Source of the DNA: Porphyrobacter sp. GA68
Lineage (GTDB): Bacteria > Pseudomonadota > Alphaproteobacteria > Sphingomonadales > Sphingomonadaceae
Length of the DNA: 64,000 nucleotides
Direction of reading: 5' to 3'
Assembly (NCBI RefSeq): GCF_022605525.1
Contig: NZ_JAKQYJ010000001.1
Span: 620,001 to 684,000, forward strand
A program made the position numbers and the translations under genes. The notes beneath the pieces were generated by a model that did no database searches, was not told the origin of the DNA, and saw only the letters and a list, made by a program, of their open reading frames with translations. This document shows, piece by piece, positions 18,143-27,953 of the stretch. The number at the start of each line of letters is the position of its first letter. Positions within the stretch are counted from its first letter, which is position 1.

Positions 18143-18484
18143 ATGCTCGATCTTTTCCGCCTCTCCGGCCATCCGTCGCTGTGCCCTGCCAACGATGTGG
18201 TGAACCTTCCGCCGCGCGCCGCAGGCAGACAGGTGCACTGGTCGACCGAGCGGCTGATGCAATTGCTCGCGACCGCCGGGCGGCGACCCTTGAACATCAA
18301 TTCACCTTGCTCTGCGGACCGCACGGCACAGGAACGCATGCTCGATTCGCTGATGGACGCGCTTGCCCGGAAGGATGAGGAGCGTGCCCTTTGCGTCGCG
18401 GAGTGGCTGGTGGTGAAGAGCGAGGCGCCGCGGCTGGTCCGCTGGGCACGCCCGCTTGCCCACTTGTGGACCCGCGCTGCCTAA
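18143..18484 (+). CDS. Hypothetical protein
   Basis: A 113-residue protein preceded by an AGGAG ribosome site (18128-18132) 10 bases before the ATG. It is soluble and mostly helical by composition, with the C-terminal half rich in Leu, Ala and Arg (SLMDALARKDEERALCVAEW). No family is recognised. It lies 92 bases after the four-cysteine gene on the same strand and just before tRNA-Thr, so it may share that gene's promoter. Confidence 0.55.
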   Translation: MLDLFRLSGHPSLCPANDVVNLPPRAAGRQVHWSTERLMQLLATAGRRPLNINSPCSADRTAQERMLDSLMDALARKDEERALCVAEWLVVKSEAPRLVRWARPLAHLWTRAA

Positions 18485-18494
18485 GCGGCAGAAA

Positions 18495-18569
18495 TGGTGC
18501 TGCTGGGGAGGATTGAACTCCCGACCTCACCCTTACCAAGGGTGCGCTCTACCACTGAGCTACAGCAGC
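18495..18569 (-). tRNA. tRNA-Thr (anticodon GGT)
   Basis: The minus strand gives acceptor GCTGCTG paired with CAGCAGC, D-arm AGCTCAGTGGTAGAGC, anticodon stem CACCC/GGGTG around the loop TTGGTAA with anticodon GGT, T-arm with GTTCAATCC, discriminator A and an encoded CCA. All arms pair. Confidence 0.95.
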
Positions 18570-18679
18570 CTGACGCGCTTTGCAGGCGCGCTGATACAGG
18601 CGCGGGCTAATGTGCGCCGGACCTGCCGATGTCAAGCGCGGGTTGAGGTTCGCCGCCCTCGCCTGCTAACGTCCGCAGC

Positions 18680-18841
18680 ATGACGACCGGACAGCCCACC
18701 CGCGAAGAGCGCCTCGCCGCCAAGCTGCGCGAGAACCTGCGGCGGCGCAAGGCGCAGGCGCGTGGCCAAGCGACGAGCCGGACCGATCCCGCCACCCTTG
18801 ACGCCCAACAGGGTCTTTCCAAAGAGCAGGACGCTCGCTAA
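18680..18841 (+). CDS. Small basic protein upstream of gpmA
   Basis: A 53-residue frame starting [20 protein letters not shown], followed by RRRKAQARG and a polar tail. The N-terminal half looks like one charged amphipathic helix; there is no signal peptide or membrane segment. I recall short proteins of this [17 protein letters not shown] type as a common unnamed family in sphingomonads. It ends 41 bases before gpmA on the same strand and may be co-transcribed with it. Function unknown. Confidence 0.6.
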   Translation: MTTGQPTREERLAAKLRENLRRRKAQARGQATSRTDPATLDAQQGLSKEQDAR

Positions 18842-18882
18842 GCCGCAGCGCTCCCCTGCTTTCGTCACAGGAGCGCACCACT

Positions 18883-19569
18883 TTGCCCACGCTGATCCTC
18901 GTCCGCCACGGACAGTCGGAATGGAATCTCGCAAATCGCTTCACCGGCTGGTGGGATGTGGATCTGACCCCGCAAGGAGAAGCCGAAGCGCGCGAGGCCG
19001 GTCGCCTGCTCAAGGAAAAAGGGCTGTTGCCGACCATCGCCTTTACCTCCCTGCAGAAGCGCGCGATCAAGACTTTGCACCTTGCTTTGGAGGAATGCGA
19101 CCGGCTCTGGATCCCGGAGATCAAGGACTGGCACCTCAACGAACGGCATTATGGCGGGCTGACCGGCCTCGACAAGCAGCAGACACGCGAGCGGCATGGC
19201 GACGAGAAGGTGCATGTCTGGCGTCGCAGCTTCGACACGCCACCCCCTGAGCTTGAAGCGGGCGGCGAATACGATCTTGCGGCCGATCCGCGCTACGCCG
19301 GCCTCACCATTCCTGCGACCGAGAGCCTGAAGCTGACGATCGAGCGGGTGCTGCCGTACTGGGAGGAGACGATCCGGCCCCGGCTGGCCGCGGGGGAGAC
19401 CGTGATCATCTCCGCCCACGGCAACAGCTTGCGGGCGCTGGTCAAGCACCTGTCGGGCATTTCCGACGAGGAGATCACCGAACTGGAGATCCCGACCGGG
19501 CAGCCAATCATCTATCCGTTCGACGATCAGATGACGCCGTCCGAACGCTATTATCTCAAGGACCGTTGA
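18883..19569 (+). CDS. gpmA: 2,3-bisphosphoglycerate-dependent phosphoglycerate mutase
   Basis: Glycolytic enzyme of 228 residues interconverting 3- and 2-phosphoglycerate. [10 protein letters not shown] holds the phosphohistidine (His9), the [14 protein letters not shown] segment is the substrate loop, and [15 protein letters not shown] has the second active-site His. The start is a TTG at 18883 with an acaggag ribosome site about ten bases upstream; no in-frame ATG would keep the N-terminal strand with its RHG motif. Followed 3 bases later by purE. Confidence 0.95.
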   Translation: MPTLILVRHGQSEWNLANRFTGWWDVDLTPQGEAEAREAGRLLKEKGLLPTIAFTSLQKRAIKTLHLALEECDRLWIPEIKDWHLNERHYGGLTGLDKQQTRERHGDEKVHVWRRSFDTPPPELEAGGEYDLAADPRYAGLTIPATESLKLTIERVLPYWEETIRPRLAAGETVIISAHGNSLRALVKHLSGISDEEITELEIPTGQPIIYPFDDQMTPSERYYLKDR

Positions 19570-19572
19570 GCT

Positions 19573-20061
19573 GTGGCGGCTGAGAAGGCAAGGGTTGCCA
19601 TCTGCATGGGCAGCCAGTCCGACTGGCCGACCATGAAACATGCAGCGGATGCACTGGCCGAACTTGGCGTTCCCAGCGACGTGCGCATTGTCTCGGCCCA
19701 TCGTACACCTGACCGGATGTACGCCTTTGCCAAAGGCGCGGCCGACGCGGGGTTCAAGGTCATCATAGCGGGCGCGGGCGGAGCAGCCCACCTGCCCGGC
19801 ATGGTGGCCGCGCTGACCCATCTGCCGGTGCTTGGCGTGCCGGTTCAGTCAAAAGCTCTGGCGGGACAGGACAGTCTTCTGTCGATTGTGCAGATGCCGG
19901 CCGGCGTACCGACGGCCACCTTCGCCATCGGCGAGGCAGGAGCAACCAACGCGGGTCTGTTCGCGGCGGCTATCCTGGCGCTGAACGACGCCGCCTTGTC
20001 GCAGCGCCTGCAAGACTGGCGGGCGGCACGCACGAGCGCAGTGGCGGATCGGCCGGACTGA
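19573..20061 (+). CDS. purE: N5-carboxyaminoimidazole ribonucleotide mutase
   Basis: Class I PurE of 162 residues, moving the carboxyl group of N5-CAIR to C4 in purine synthesis. The phosphate-binding [12 protein letters not shown] segment and SAHRTPDRM, with its catalytic His, are present, as is the [14 protein letters not shown] loop. Start GTG at 19573, three bases after the gpmA stop. The partner purK follows on the same strand. Confidence 0.95.
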   Translation: MAAEKARVAICMGSQSDWPTMKHAADALAELGVPSDVRIVSAHRTPDRMYAFAKGAADAGFKVIIAGAGGAAHLPGMVAALTHLPVLGVPVQSKALAGQDSLLSIVQMPAGVPTATFAIGEAGATNAGLFAAAILALNDAALSQRLQDWRAARTSAVADRPD

Positions 20062-20162
20062 CCCTTGCTGTCCGCTGTGAAACTGTCGCCGGTTGATCCC
20101 TGTTCGCGAGAAAGTGCGGCGGCAGCCGTGCAGACGCGGGCCAAGCAGGAAGGGAGGAGGCG

Positions 20163-21227
20163 ATTCTAGCACCGGGCAGCACGATTGGCATTCTGGGCGG
20201 CGGGCAGCTTGGCCGGATGCTGGCCCTGGCTGCGGCGCAACTCGGTCACCGGGTCGTCACCTATTCGCCCGAAGCGCGCAGCGTGGCCGCGGAGGTTAGC
20301 GTTCGCTGGTTCGACAATGCGTGGGACGACGGCCCCGCGCTGCGCCGCTTTGCCGACGCCTGCGATGTGGTCACCTGGGAATGGGAAAATGTGCCGACCG
20401 CTCCGCTGGCGCCCATTGCGGACAAGCTTGCCGCCCCGGTTCGCGCGCTTGAAGTGGCGCAGGACCGGCTCGCGGAGAAACAGTTCGTCCAGGCGCTCGG
20501 CGGCCGTACCGCACCCTACGCGGCCGTGCTGGGCGACGGCGATCTGGCCCGTGCCACCGCGGGGATCGGCACACCCGGTATCCTCAAGACCTGCCGCGAC
20601 GGTTATGATGGCAAGGGACAGTGGCGGATCAATCCGGGCGATCGGCTGGGCGAGCTGGGGCTTCCTGCGGTTCCGCTCGTTTACGAAGGGTTCGTCGACT
20701 TCACGGCCGAGTTTTCCGTGATTCTGGTGCGCGGGCGGGATGGCGAGGTACGGTTCTGGGACTCCTCACACAACAGGCACGTGGGCGGCATGCTGGTGTC
20801 GTCCACCCTGCCGCTGGACGCCGACATCGCGCAGCAGGTGCCCGCGGCGCGGGAACTGGCACGGCAGATTGCCGACGCGCTTGACTATGTCGGCGTTCTG
20901 ACCTGCGAGTTCTTCGCCACCGGGGACGGTCCCTTGTTCAACGAAATGGCTCCGCGCGTCCATAATTCGGGCCACTGGACCGCAGAGGGCGCGGCAACCA
21001 GCCAGTTCGAGAACCATGTTCGCGCGATCTGCGGACTACCCCTGGGCAGCACCGCCACGGTGGCCGAACGGGTGGAGATGCGCAACATCGTCGGGCCGGA
21101 CGCGCTGGATCCGTGGCACTGGCTGGAACAGCCTGATACGCACCTGCACCTTTACGGCAAGCGCGAAGCACGGGAGGGACGCAAGATGGGCCACGTCACA
21201 CGTATCTGGCGGAATGCCGCGCCATGA
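20163..21227 (+). CDS. purK: N5-carboxyaminoimidazole ribonucleotide synthase
   Basis: ATP-grasp enzyme making N5-CAIR from AIR, bicarbonate and ATP. The frame begins its homology with STIGILGGGQLGRML, so the first ATG at 20217 lies after the glycine-rich strand and would remove part of the fold. No ATG, GTG or TTG is available in frame upstream close to the homology. The ATT at 20163, eight bases after a caggaaggg stretch, fits best as an unusual start and gives 354 residues. Other motifs: ILKTCRDGYDGKGQW, and the NEMAPRVHNSGHWT signature. Stop overlaps the ATG of folA. Confidence 0.9.
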   Translation: MLAPGSTIGILGGGQLGRMLALAAAQLGHRVVTYSPEARSVAAEVSVRWFDNAWDDGPALRRFADACDVVTWEWENVPTAPLAPIADKLAAPVRALEVAQDRLAEKQFVQALGGRTAPYAAVLGDGDLARATAGIGTPGILKTCRDGYDGKGQWRINPGDRLGELGLPAVPLVYEGFVDFTAEFSVILVRGRDGEVRFWDSSHNRHVGGMLVSSTLPLDADIAQQVPAARELARQIADALDYVGVLTCEFFATGDGPLFNEMAPRVHNSGHWTAEGAATSQFENHVRAICGLPLGSTATVAERVEMRNIVGPDALDPWHWLEQPDTHLHLYGKREAREGRKMGHVTRIWRNAAP

Positions 21228-21733
21228 CCCAAGAAATCGTCTGCATCTACGCCCAGGCGGCGAATGGCGTGATCGGGCGGGACGGCCGACTGCCGTGGCA
21301 CCTGCCCGCCGATTTGCGCCACTTCAAGCGGCTGACCAGCGGCACACCCATGATCATGGGCCGGCGGACCTTCGAAAGCCTGCCCGGCCTGCTGCCCGGC
21401 CGCCGCCACATCGTCCTGACCCGGCAGGAGCGGTGGAGCAGCGAAGGGGCGCAGCCTGCCCGCACACCAGAGGAAGCTCTGGCGCTGGCAGGGGACGGCA
21501 CGGTGTCGGTGATCGGCGGGGCAGCGGTCTTTGCCGCGTTCCTGCCGCTCGCCAGCCGGGTGGAACTGACCCAAATTCACGCCAGCTTTGACGGCGATGT
21601 GGCGATGGACCCGCTGGGACCGGAGTGGGTCGTCCTGCGCCGCGAGGATCATCCGGCGGAAGGCGAGTTACCCGCCTTCTCCTTTGTTTCGCTGATCCGG
21701 GAGCGGCGCCGACACCCGCGCGAAGCCGTCTAG
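21224..21733 (+). CDS. folA: Dihydrofolate reductase
   Basis: NADPH-dependent enzyme of 169 residues regenerating tetrahydrofolate. Motifs: YAQAANGVIGRDGRLPWHLP at the N-terminus, MIMGRRTFESLPGLLPGR, and VIGGAAVFAAFLP for the cofactor. The C-terminal region is slightly longer than in E. coli. The ATG overlaps the purK stop (ATGA) and ribF begins directly after the TAG, so it belongs to a tight run of genes. Confidence 0.95.
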   Translation: MTQEIVCIYAQAANGVIGRDGRLPWHLPADLRHFKRLTSGTPMIMGRRTFESLPGLLPGRRHIVLTRQERWSSEGAQPARTPEEALALAGDGTVSVIGGAAVFAAFLPLASRVELTQIHASFDGDVAMDPLGPEWVVLRREDHPAEGELPAFSFVSLIRERRRHPREAV

Positions 21734-22666
21734 ATGCGCTGGCTGGACCATCGCGACGCTATGCCCGCCCCGCTGCGGGGGGCGATCATCGCGCTGGGCA
21801 ATTTCGACGGCTTTCACCGCGGGCATCAGGCGGTGGCCGGAGAGGCGATCCGCTGGGCACGGGCGGAAGGACGTCCGGCGATCGTCGCCACCTTCGATCC
21901 GCATCCGGTGCGCTTCTTCAAACCGGACGTGCCACCCTTCCGTCTCACCACCCTTGAGCAGCGGCACGAGCTCTATCTGGCCGCAGGCGCGGCGGCGATG
22001 CTTGTGTTCCACTTCGACACAGACCTGGCCGGCACCAGCGCGGACGATTTCGCCAGCGGCATCCTGCTGGACCACCTGGGCGCACATGGCGTGGTGACGG
22101 GAGAGGATTTCACCTATGGCCGGGGCGCAGCCGGAGATGTGGCGCATCTGCGCTCCTACGCCGACCGCCTTCAGGTCCGCACCACGGGCGCGGTAATGGA
22201 TGATGGCGCGCCCGTCTCCTCCTCTCGCATCCGGGCCGCCCTGCGCGCCGGCGACCCGCAGGAGGCCGCGCGCCTCCTCACCCGCCCCTTCGCCATCCGC
22301 GGCATCGTGGAGCACGGCGACAAGCGCGGTCGCACCATCGGCTACCCCACGGCCAATCTCGCCTTGGAGAGCTATCTGCGCCCGGCCTATGGCATCTATG
22401 CGGTCACGGGGCGGATCCTCGCGACCGGCCAGTTGCTGCGCGGCGCGGCCAATCTCGGAGTTCGCCCGCAGTTCGAGCCGCCCAAGGAACTGCTCGAACC
22501 GCACTTCTTCGACTTCACCGGCGACCTGTACGGGCAGGAGATCGAGGTGGCATTCCACCATTTCCTGCGCGCAGAAGCCCGCTTCGATACGCTGGAACAG
22601 TTGACGCAGCAGATGGAGCGCGATTGCGCCAAGGCGCGAAGGCTCCTATCCGGCGTCGCGCAATGA
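21734..22666 (+). CDS. ribF: Bifunctional riboflavin kinase / FAD synthetase
   Basis: A 310-residue two-domain enzyme converting riboflavin to FMN and FMN to FAD. The N-terminal adenylyltransferase has LGNFDGFHRGHQ (the HxGH-like nucleotidyl motif) and the C-terminal kinase has GRTIGYPTANL and ANLGVRPQF. It starts with ATG directly after the folA stop and its TGA overlaps the ileS start (ATGA). Confidence 0.96.
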   Translation: MRWLDHRDAMPAPLRGAIIALGNFDGFHRGHQAVAGEAIRWARAEGRPAIVATFDPHPVRFFKPDVPPFRLTTLEQRHELYLAAGAAAMLVFHFDTDLAGTSADDFASGILLDHLGAHGVVTGEDFTYGRGAAGDVAHLRSYADRLQVRTTGAVMDDGAPVSSSRIRAALRAGDPQEAARLLTRPFAIRGIVEHGDKRGRTIGYPTANLALESYLRPAYGIYAVTGRILATGQLLRGAANLGVRPQFEPPKELLEPHFFDFTGDLYGQEIEVAFHHFLRAEARFDTLEQLTQQMERDCAKARRLLSGVAQ

Positions 22667-25575
22667 CCGATCCCGCCGCCCCCGCCACCCGCGATTACCG
22701 CGACACAGTCTTCCTGCCGCGCACCGATTTCCCGATGAAGGCCGGGTTGCCGCAGAAGGAACCGCTGATCCTCGCCCGCTGGCAGGAAGAACGGCTGTAT
22801 GAGGCGCTGCGCGAGGCGCGCCGGGGGCGCGAGAAGTTCATCCTCCACGACGGTCCGCCCTATGCCAATGGCGACATGCACATCGGCCACGCGCTGAACC
22901 ATGTGCTGAAGGATATGGTGGTGCGCACGCAATCCCTGCTGGGCAAGGATGCGCCCTATGTGCCCGGCTGGGATTGCCACGGCCTGCCGATCGAATGGAA
23001 GGTGGAGGAGCAGTACCGCAAGCAGAAGCGCGACAAGGATGCGGTCCCGCCCGCAGAGTTCCGCGCCGAATGCCGCGCCTACGCCGCGCATTGGGTCGAT
23101 GTTCAGCGCGAACAGCTCAAACGGCTTGGCCTGCTGGGCGATTGGAACAACCCGTACCTGACGATGGATGCGGAGGCGGAGGCAACCATCGTCGCCGAAC
23201 TGCTGAAGTTTGCCGAAAGCGGGCAGCTGTACCGCGGGGCCAAGCCGGTGATGTGGTCGCCGGTCGAACGCACCGCGCTGGCCGAGGCCGAGGTCGAGTA
23301 CGAGGACATCGTTTCCACCCAGGTGGACGTGGCGTTCGAGATCGTGGAGTCGCCGATCCCGGAACTGGTCGGTGCCCATGCGGTGATCTGGACCACGACG
23401 CCTTGGACCATTCCGGTTAATCAGGCTTTGGCTTACGGGCCGCAAGTCACCTATCATCATTACCGCGCGCCCAGCGGCGCCCGCTATCTGATTGCCGCCG
23501 ACCTGCTCGAAGCGTTTTTCCAGCGCACGGATCTCGGTCCAGTCTCCAGCCATGGATTGAGCGGAGTTCCGGTAGCCGTGACCGATTATGCACTAGGCAA
23601 TTTTCTTGGCTCCGACCTCGCCGGCACCTTTGTCCGTCACCCGATGCACCATCTCGGCGGGTTCTTCGTCACGCCGCGCCCGCTGCTCCCCGGCGACTTC
23701 GTCACCACCGACAGCGGCACGGGTCTCGTTCACATGGCGCCCGACCATGGCGAGGACGATTTCGAGCTGTGCAAGGCGCACGGCATCAATCCCGCCTTCG
23801 CAGTCGAGGCGGACGGACGCTACCGCGACGATTGGGCGTGGCTCGGCGGACAGGGCAGCGTCATCAACGCGAAGTTCAACGCGCCGGACGGGCCGATCTG
23901 TGCGGACCTGCGCGACGCCGGCGCACTGCTGGCGGCATCCGAATACCGCCACTCATACCCGCACAGCTGGCGTTCCAAGGCCAAGGTCATCTACCGCTGC
24001 ACACCGCAATGGTTCGTGCCGATGGACAAGGTGCTGACCCACGTCTCCCCCAAGACGCGGCAGGAGAAGCGCTGGGAAGGTGAAGGCGGCGCCCTTGATC
24101 CGGCTGACGAGGGCCGGTGCGCCAGCCCCACCCTGCGCGAGCTTGCCCTTGCCGCCATTGCGGACACCCGTTTCGTGCCGGAAAAGGGCCGCAACCGGAT
24201 CCGTTCGATGGTGGAAGGGCGGCCCGACTGGGTGCTGTCGCGCCAGCGTGCATGGGGGGTGCCGATCACCCTGTTCGTCGACCGGCGCACGGGTGAGTAT
24301 CTGGTGGACCCTGAGGTCAACGCCCGCATCGTCGCCGCCATCCGCGAGCATGGCGTCGATGGCTGGGACGAGAGCCGCAAGGCCGCGCTGCTCGGCGCAG
24401 CCCACTCGCCCGACGACTTCGAGATGGTGACGGACATCCTCGACGTCTGGTTCGATTCGGGCTGTACTCACGCCTTCGTGCTGGAATCGGGCCGTTGGCC
24501 GAACTTGCGCTGGCCCGCCGACCTTTATCTCGAAGGCAGCGACCAGCATCGCGGCTGGTTCCAGTCTTCGCTGCTGCAATCCTGCGGCACGCGCGGGCGG
24601 GCACCCTACGACCAGGTGCTGACCCACGGGTTCACCATGGCCGCCGACGGGCGCAAGATGAGCAAGAGCCTCGGCAACACGGTCGACCCGCTGAAGGTGA
24701 TGGAAACTTACGGCGCGGACATCATCCGGCTGTGGGCGCTGTCGGTCGACTTCACCGAGGACCACCGCATCGGCGACGAGATCCTGAAAGGCGTGGGCGA
24801 CCAGTACCGCAAGCTCAGGAACACCTTCCGCTATCTCCTGGGCGCGCTGGACGGCTTTACCGAGGCCGAGCGGGTCGCGGTCGGCGCGATGCCGGAACTG
24901 GAACGGTATGTGCTCACCTTGCTGGGACGGGTGGATGCGGTGCTGCGCCGCGCGGTGGATGAATACCAGTTCGACCTGTACATCCGCACCCTGGTCGAGT
25001 TCTGCAACGAGGATCTGTCGGCCTTCTATTTCGACATTCGCAAGGACAGCCTCTACTGCGACGCGGCGGACGATCCAAAGCGGCGGGCGTACCGAACGGT
25101 GCTGGATACACTGTTCCATGCGCTTGTCCGATACTGCGCCCCGATGCTGGTGTTCACGGCAGAGGAAGCGTGGAAAACGCGCTTTCCCGAAGCGGGCAGC
25201 GTTCACCTGCTGGAGTGGCCAGTTATGCCGCTGGCAGCGAGTGACGAAGGCCGCTGGCAGCAACTGCGCGTTCTGCGCGACCAGGTTATGGAAGCCATCG
25301 AACCGCTGCGCCGTGACAAGACGATCCGGTCCGGTCTGGAAGCCGATGTGGTAGTCCCGGCTTCCCTCGTGCCGCCCGGCTTTGACGCCGCCGACATGGC
25401 CGAGCTGTTCATCACTGCGTCAGTCGCCTGCGACGATAACGACCAGGTGCGCGTGACACGAACCAGCCACGAAAAATGCGGCCGTTGTTGGCGTCTTCTG
25501 CCCGAAGTGGCGGAGGACGGCGCGCTGTGCGACCGCTGCGATACGGTGGTGAGCTGGCTGGATCGGGCGGCATGA
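22663..25575 (+). CDS. ileS: Isoleucyl-tRNA synthetase
   Basis: Class I synthetase of 970 residues from the ATG at 22663; the frame runs further upstream but inside ribF. HIGH motif in the NGDMHIGHALNH segment, editing domain in the middle (WTTTPWTIPVNQALAYG), KMSKS in the GRKMSKSLGNTVDP segment, anticodon-binding domain, and a C-terminal zinc finger with four cysteines (CGRC...CDRC). Translationally coupled to ribF before it and lspA after it. Confidence 0.98.
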   Translation: MTDPAAPATRDYRDTVFLPRTDFPMKAGLPQKEPLILARWQEERLYEALREARRGREKFILHDGPPYANGDMHIGHALNHVLKDMVVRTQSLLGKDAPYVPGWDCHGLPIEWKVEEQYRKQKRDKDAVPPAEFRAECRAYAAHWVDVQREQLKRLGLLGDWNNPYLTMDAEAEATIVAELLKFAESGQLYRGAKPVMWSPVERTALAEAEVEYEDIVSTQVDVAFEIVESPIPELVGAHAVIWTTTPWTIPVNQALAYGPQVTYHHYRAPSGARYLIAADLLEAFFQRTDLGPVSSHGLSGVPVAVTDYALGNFLGSDLAGTFVRHPMHHLGGFFVTPRPLLPGDFVTTDSGTGLVHMAPDHGEDDFELCKAHGINPAFAVEADGRYRDDWAWLGGQGSVINAKFNAPDGPICADLRDAGALLAASEYRHSYPHSWRSKAKVIYRCTPQWFVPMDKVLTHVSPKTRQEKRWEGEGGALDPADEGRCASPTLRELALAAIADTRFVPEKGRNRIRSMVEGRPDWVLSRQRAWGVPITLFVDRRTGEYLVDPEVNARIVAAIREHGVDGWDESRKAALLGAAHSPDDFEMVTDILDVWFDSGCTHAFVLESGRWPNLRWPADLYLEGSDQHRGWFQSSLLQSCGTRGRAPYDQVLTHGFTMAADGRKMSKSLGNTVDPLKVMETYGADIIRLWALSVDFTEDHRIGDEILKGVGDQYRKLRNTFRYLLGALDGFTEAERVAVGAMPELERYVLTLLGRVDAVLRRAVDEYQFDLYIRTLVEFCNEDLSAFYFDIRKDSLYCDAADDPKRRAYRTVLDTLFHALVRYCAPMLVFTAEEAWKTRFPEAGSVHLLEWPVMPLAASDEGRWQQLRVLRDQVMEAIEPLRRDKTIRSGLEADVVVPASLVPPGFDAADMAELFITASVACDDNDQVRVTRTSHEKCGRCWRLLPEVAEDGALCDRCDTVVSWLDRAA

Positions 25576-26102
25576 GCGCGATCTTCACCCGTAACCGGAT
25601 CATCGGTCTGTCCATCGCGCTCGGCATCTTTCTCGTCGACCAGCTCGTGAAATGGTACGTGTCCGGCCCCCTTGCGCTGCAACAGCGCGGCGTTGTCCAA
25701 GTGCTGCCGTTCTTCGACCTGCGCTGGGTGGAGAATTACGGCGTGTCGCTCGGCATGCTGCAGGCGACCAGCGAGACGATGCGCTGGGGCCTGGTCATCG
25801 TTACCTTCCTGATCGCCGTCGCCGTCACAGTGTGGCTGATGCGGGAGCGGGTGATGGGGGAAATCCTGGGACTGTCGCTGATCCTGGGCGGTGCGCTTGG
25901 CAACATCCGCGATCGCTACCTCTATGGCTATGTCATCGACTATGCCGACCTGCACTTTGGCGAATGGCGGCCGTTTCTCATCTTCAACATCGCCGACGCC
26001 GCCATTTCCATCGGCGTCGTCATCATCCTGCTGCGCGCGTTCTTCGTAAAGGACAGCAGCGACACCTCTCCCATCCGCGCCCAGGATGCGCCGGGCAATT
26101 GA
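25572..26102 (+). CDS. lspA: Lipoprotein signal peptidase
   Basis: Inner-membrane aspartic protease (signal peptidase II) of 176 residues with four membrane helices. The catalytic aspartates are in GNIRDRYLYGYVIDY and FNIADAAIS; the FFDLRWVENYGVSLG loop is typical. The ATG at 25572 overlaps the ileS TGA; the longer upstream frame is within ileS. It matures lipoproteins such as those encoded just downstream at 26116 and 28089. Confidence 0.96.
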   Translation: MSAIFTRNRIIGLSIALGIFLVDQLVKWYVSGPLALQQRGVVQVLPFFDLRWVENYGVSLGMLQATSETMRWGLVIVTFLIAVAVTVWLMRERVMGEILGLSLILGGALGNIRDRYLYGYVIDYADLHFGEWRPFLIFNIADAAISIGVVIILLRAFFVKDSSDTSPIRAQDAPGN

Positions 26103-26115
26103 CAGGAACAACTCC

Positions 26116-26526
26116 ATGACACGATCAGCCATCCTCTTCCTCATCGCCAGCAGCAGCGTTCTTGCCGCCTGCGGCAGCAGCGGGGGTATCCTTGGCCGCG
26201 ACCGGCCCGATGAATTCGCGGTGCAGCGCCAGGCGCCACTGGTGGTGCCGCCCGACTTCAACCTCGTGCCGCCAACCCCCGGTGCTCCGCGCCCTGCCTC
26301 CGACGCGCCAGCAACGCAGGCGCTGGACGCGCTGTTCGGCGGCCCCGCCCGGCGCAGCACGGTGGAGACGAACGTCATCAACCGCGCGGGCGCCGCTGAT
26401 CCGGGCATCCGCTCGGGTGTGGGTGATACGGCCACCAACACGGTGAACAAGGGAACCGTCACGCGTGACGTGATCGCCGCACCCGAAGGGGCCGGCGGTG
26501 CGGCGCAGGCGGTCATCCCGAACTGA
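26116..26526 (+). CDS. DUF3035 / BamF-like lipoprotein
   Basis: A 136-residue lipoprotein with lipobox VLAAC (Cys18 or so). The mature part begins with Gly/Ser and then has DEFAVQRQAPLVVPPDFNLVPP, the core of the DUF3035 family; the rest is disordered, rich in Ala, Pro and Thr. In Caulobacter this family (BamF) belongs to the outer-membrane beta-barrel assembly complex. An aggaaca ribosome site precedes the ATG, 13 bases after lspA, so it ends the same operon. Confidence 0.85.
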   Translation: MTRSAILFLIASSSVLAACGSSGGILGRDRPDEFAVQRQAPLVVPPDFNLVPPTPGAPRPASDAPATQALDALFGGPARRSTVETNVINRAGAADPGIRSGVGDTATNTVNKGTVTRDVIAAPEGAGGAAQAVIPN

Positions 26527-26621
26527 TCCCGCTGCTGCGCACTGGGTGACGAGCGCGGTTTCGAAAGAGGCGGCGGTCCGCCGAACGCCGCAGATACGCA
26601 GCGCGCCGCGCCGGGGTTGCG

Positions 26622-27953
26622 TTACGCGACCGGCTCGCGGCTCTCGTCCGGAGTGTCGGCCTCGGCGGGTCGCACGATCAGCTTGTCGATACGACGGCCG
26701 TCTAGGTCAACCACTTCGAATGACCATCCCTGCCAGGTGAAGCGCTCGCCTTCTTCTGGCAGGTTCCGCAGAACCGCAAGCACGAACCCCGCCACGGTCG
26801 CGAAATCGCGGTCCTGGCCGTAATCCAGCCCCAGCCGGTCGGCCAGAGCGTCCGCCGGCATGCTGCCCGCGACCAGCAGCGACCCGTCGTGCCGCTCCAC
26901 AACCTCGGGTTCCTGCCGCTCGTCCTGATCGCTGGCGAAATTACCCGCCATGGCGGTGAGCAAATCCGCCGGAGTGATGAGTCCTTCCAGATGGCCGTAT
27001 TCGTCGTGCACCATTGCCATTGCCACCTCGCCCTGCTGCAGAACGCGCAGGGCGTCCACCGCGTCCAGACGGTCAGGCACGATCTCGTGGCGCTTCAGGT
27101 GCCTTGACAGATCCAGCCGCCCCCCATTCAGCATGTGGGCCAGCACTTCGCGGACCTTGACCACCCCCACGATCGTTTCCGGCGTCCCATCCGCCACCGG
27201 CAGCAGCGAATGGGGGCTTTTTTCCACCACGGATCGCAGATCCTGGGCGGTGGCATTGAGGTCAACCCAATCGATCTCCGTTCGCGGGGTCATCATCTCG
27301 CGCACGGATCGCTGCGCCAGCCGCACGACCCCGGCCAGCATCTGATGCTGCTCCCGCTCGATCACCCCCGAATGGGTGGCCTCGGCGAAGATCATCTGCA
27401 GTTCCTCGGCGGTCATCGTCTTCTGGTCGCTCGATTGGATGCCCAGCACCCGGATCAGCAGGGCGGACGACATGTCCAGCAACCAGACGAGCGGCGCGGC
27501 GACCTTCGCCAGCATCGCCATGGGCAAGGCCATGAAGGTAGCAATCGGAACCGCGGATTTCAGCGCCAGCTGCTTGGGCACCAGCTCTCCGACAACAAGA
27601 CTGAAATAGGTTGTGAGGCCGATCACGAGGGCAAAGCCGATCTCTCCCGCTACGCGCGCGGCAATGCCCATGTCCGCCAGCCGGTCGCCCACGGGCCCCC
27701 CCAGACTCGCGCCGGAGTAAGCTCCCGCGATGATGCCGATAAGGGTGATCCCGATCTGCACGGTGGACAGGAACTTGCCCGGGTTGGCCGCCAGGGAGAT
27801 GGCCGTTCGCGCGCCCCGACTCCCGCCGTTCGCCGCCGCCTGCAACCGCGAGGTGCGGGCAGATACGATCGCCAGCTCTGACATGGCGAACACCCCGTTC
27901 AGCAGGATGAGGCCGGCAATGATCAGGACGTCTGTCCAGGGAAACGGGTTCAC
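26622..27953 (-). CDS. CNNM/HlyC-CorC family membrane protein with CBS domains
   Basis: A 443-residue protein: N-terminal DUF21 membrane domain (NGVFAMSELAIVSARTSRL, about residues 10-190), two CBS domains (about 210-340) and a C-terminal CorC/HlyC transporter-associated domain. Related proteins act in magnesium and cobalt efflux. The GTG at 27953 (VNPFPWTDV) is preferred; the frame upstream of it lacks coding character and enters the region divergent from the OmpA gene. Convergent with the BamF-like gene. Confidence 0.9.
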   Translation of the reverse strand: MNPFPWTDVLIIAGLILLNGVFAMSELAIVSARTSRLQAAANGGSRGARTAISLAANPGKFLSTVQIGITLIGIIAGAYSGASLGGPVGDRLADMGIAARVAGEIGFALVIGLTTYFSLVVGELVPKQLALKSAVPIATFMALPMAMLAKVAAPLVWLLDMSSALLIRVLGIQSSDQKTMTAEELQMIFAEATHSGVIEREQHQMLAGVVRLAQRSVREMMTPRTEIDWVDLNATAQDLRSVVEKSPHSLLPVADGTPETIVGVVKVREVLAHMLNGGRLDLSRHLKRHEIVPDRLDAVDALRVLQQGEVAMAMVHDEYGHLEGLITPADLLTAMAGNFASDQDERQEPEVVERHDGSLLVAGSMPADALADRLGLDYGQDRDFATVAGFVLAVLRNLPEEGERFTWQGWSFEVVDLDGRRIDKLIVRPAEADTPDESREPVA

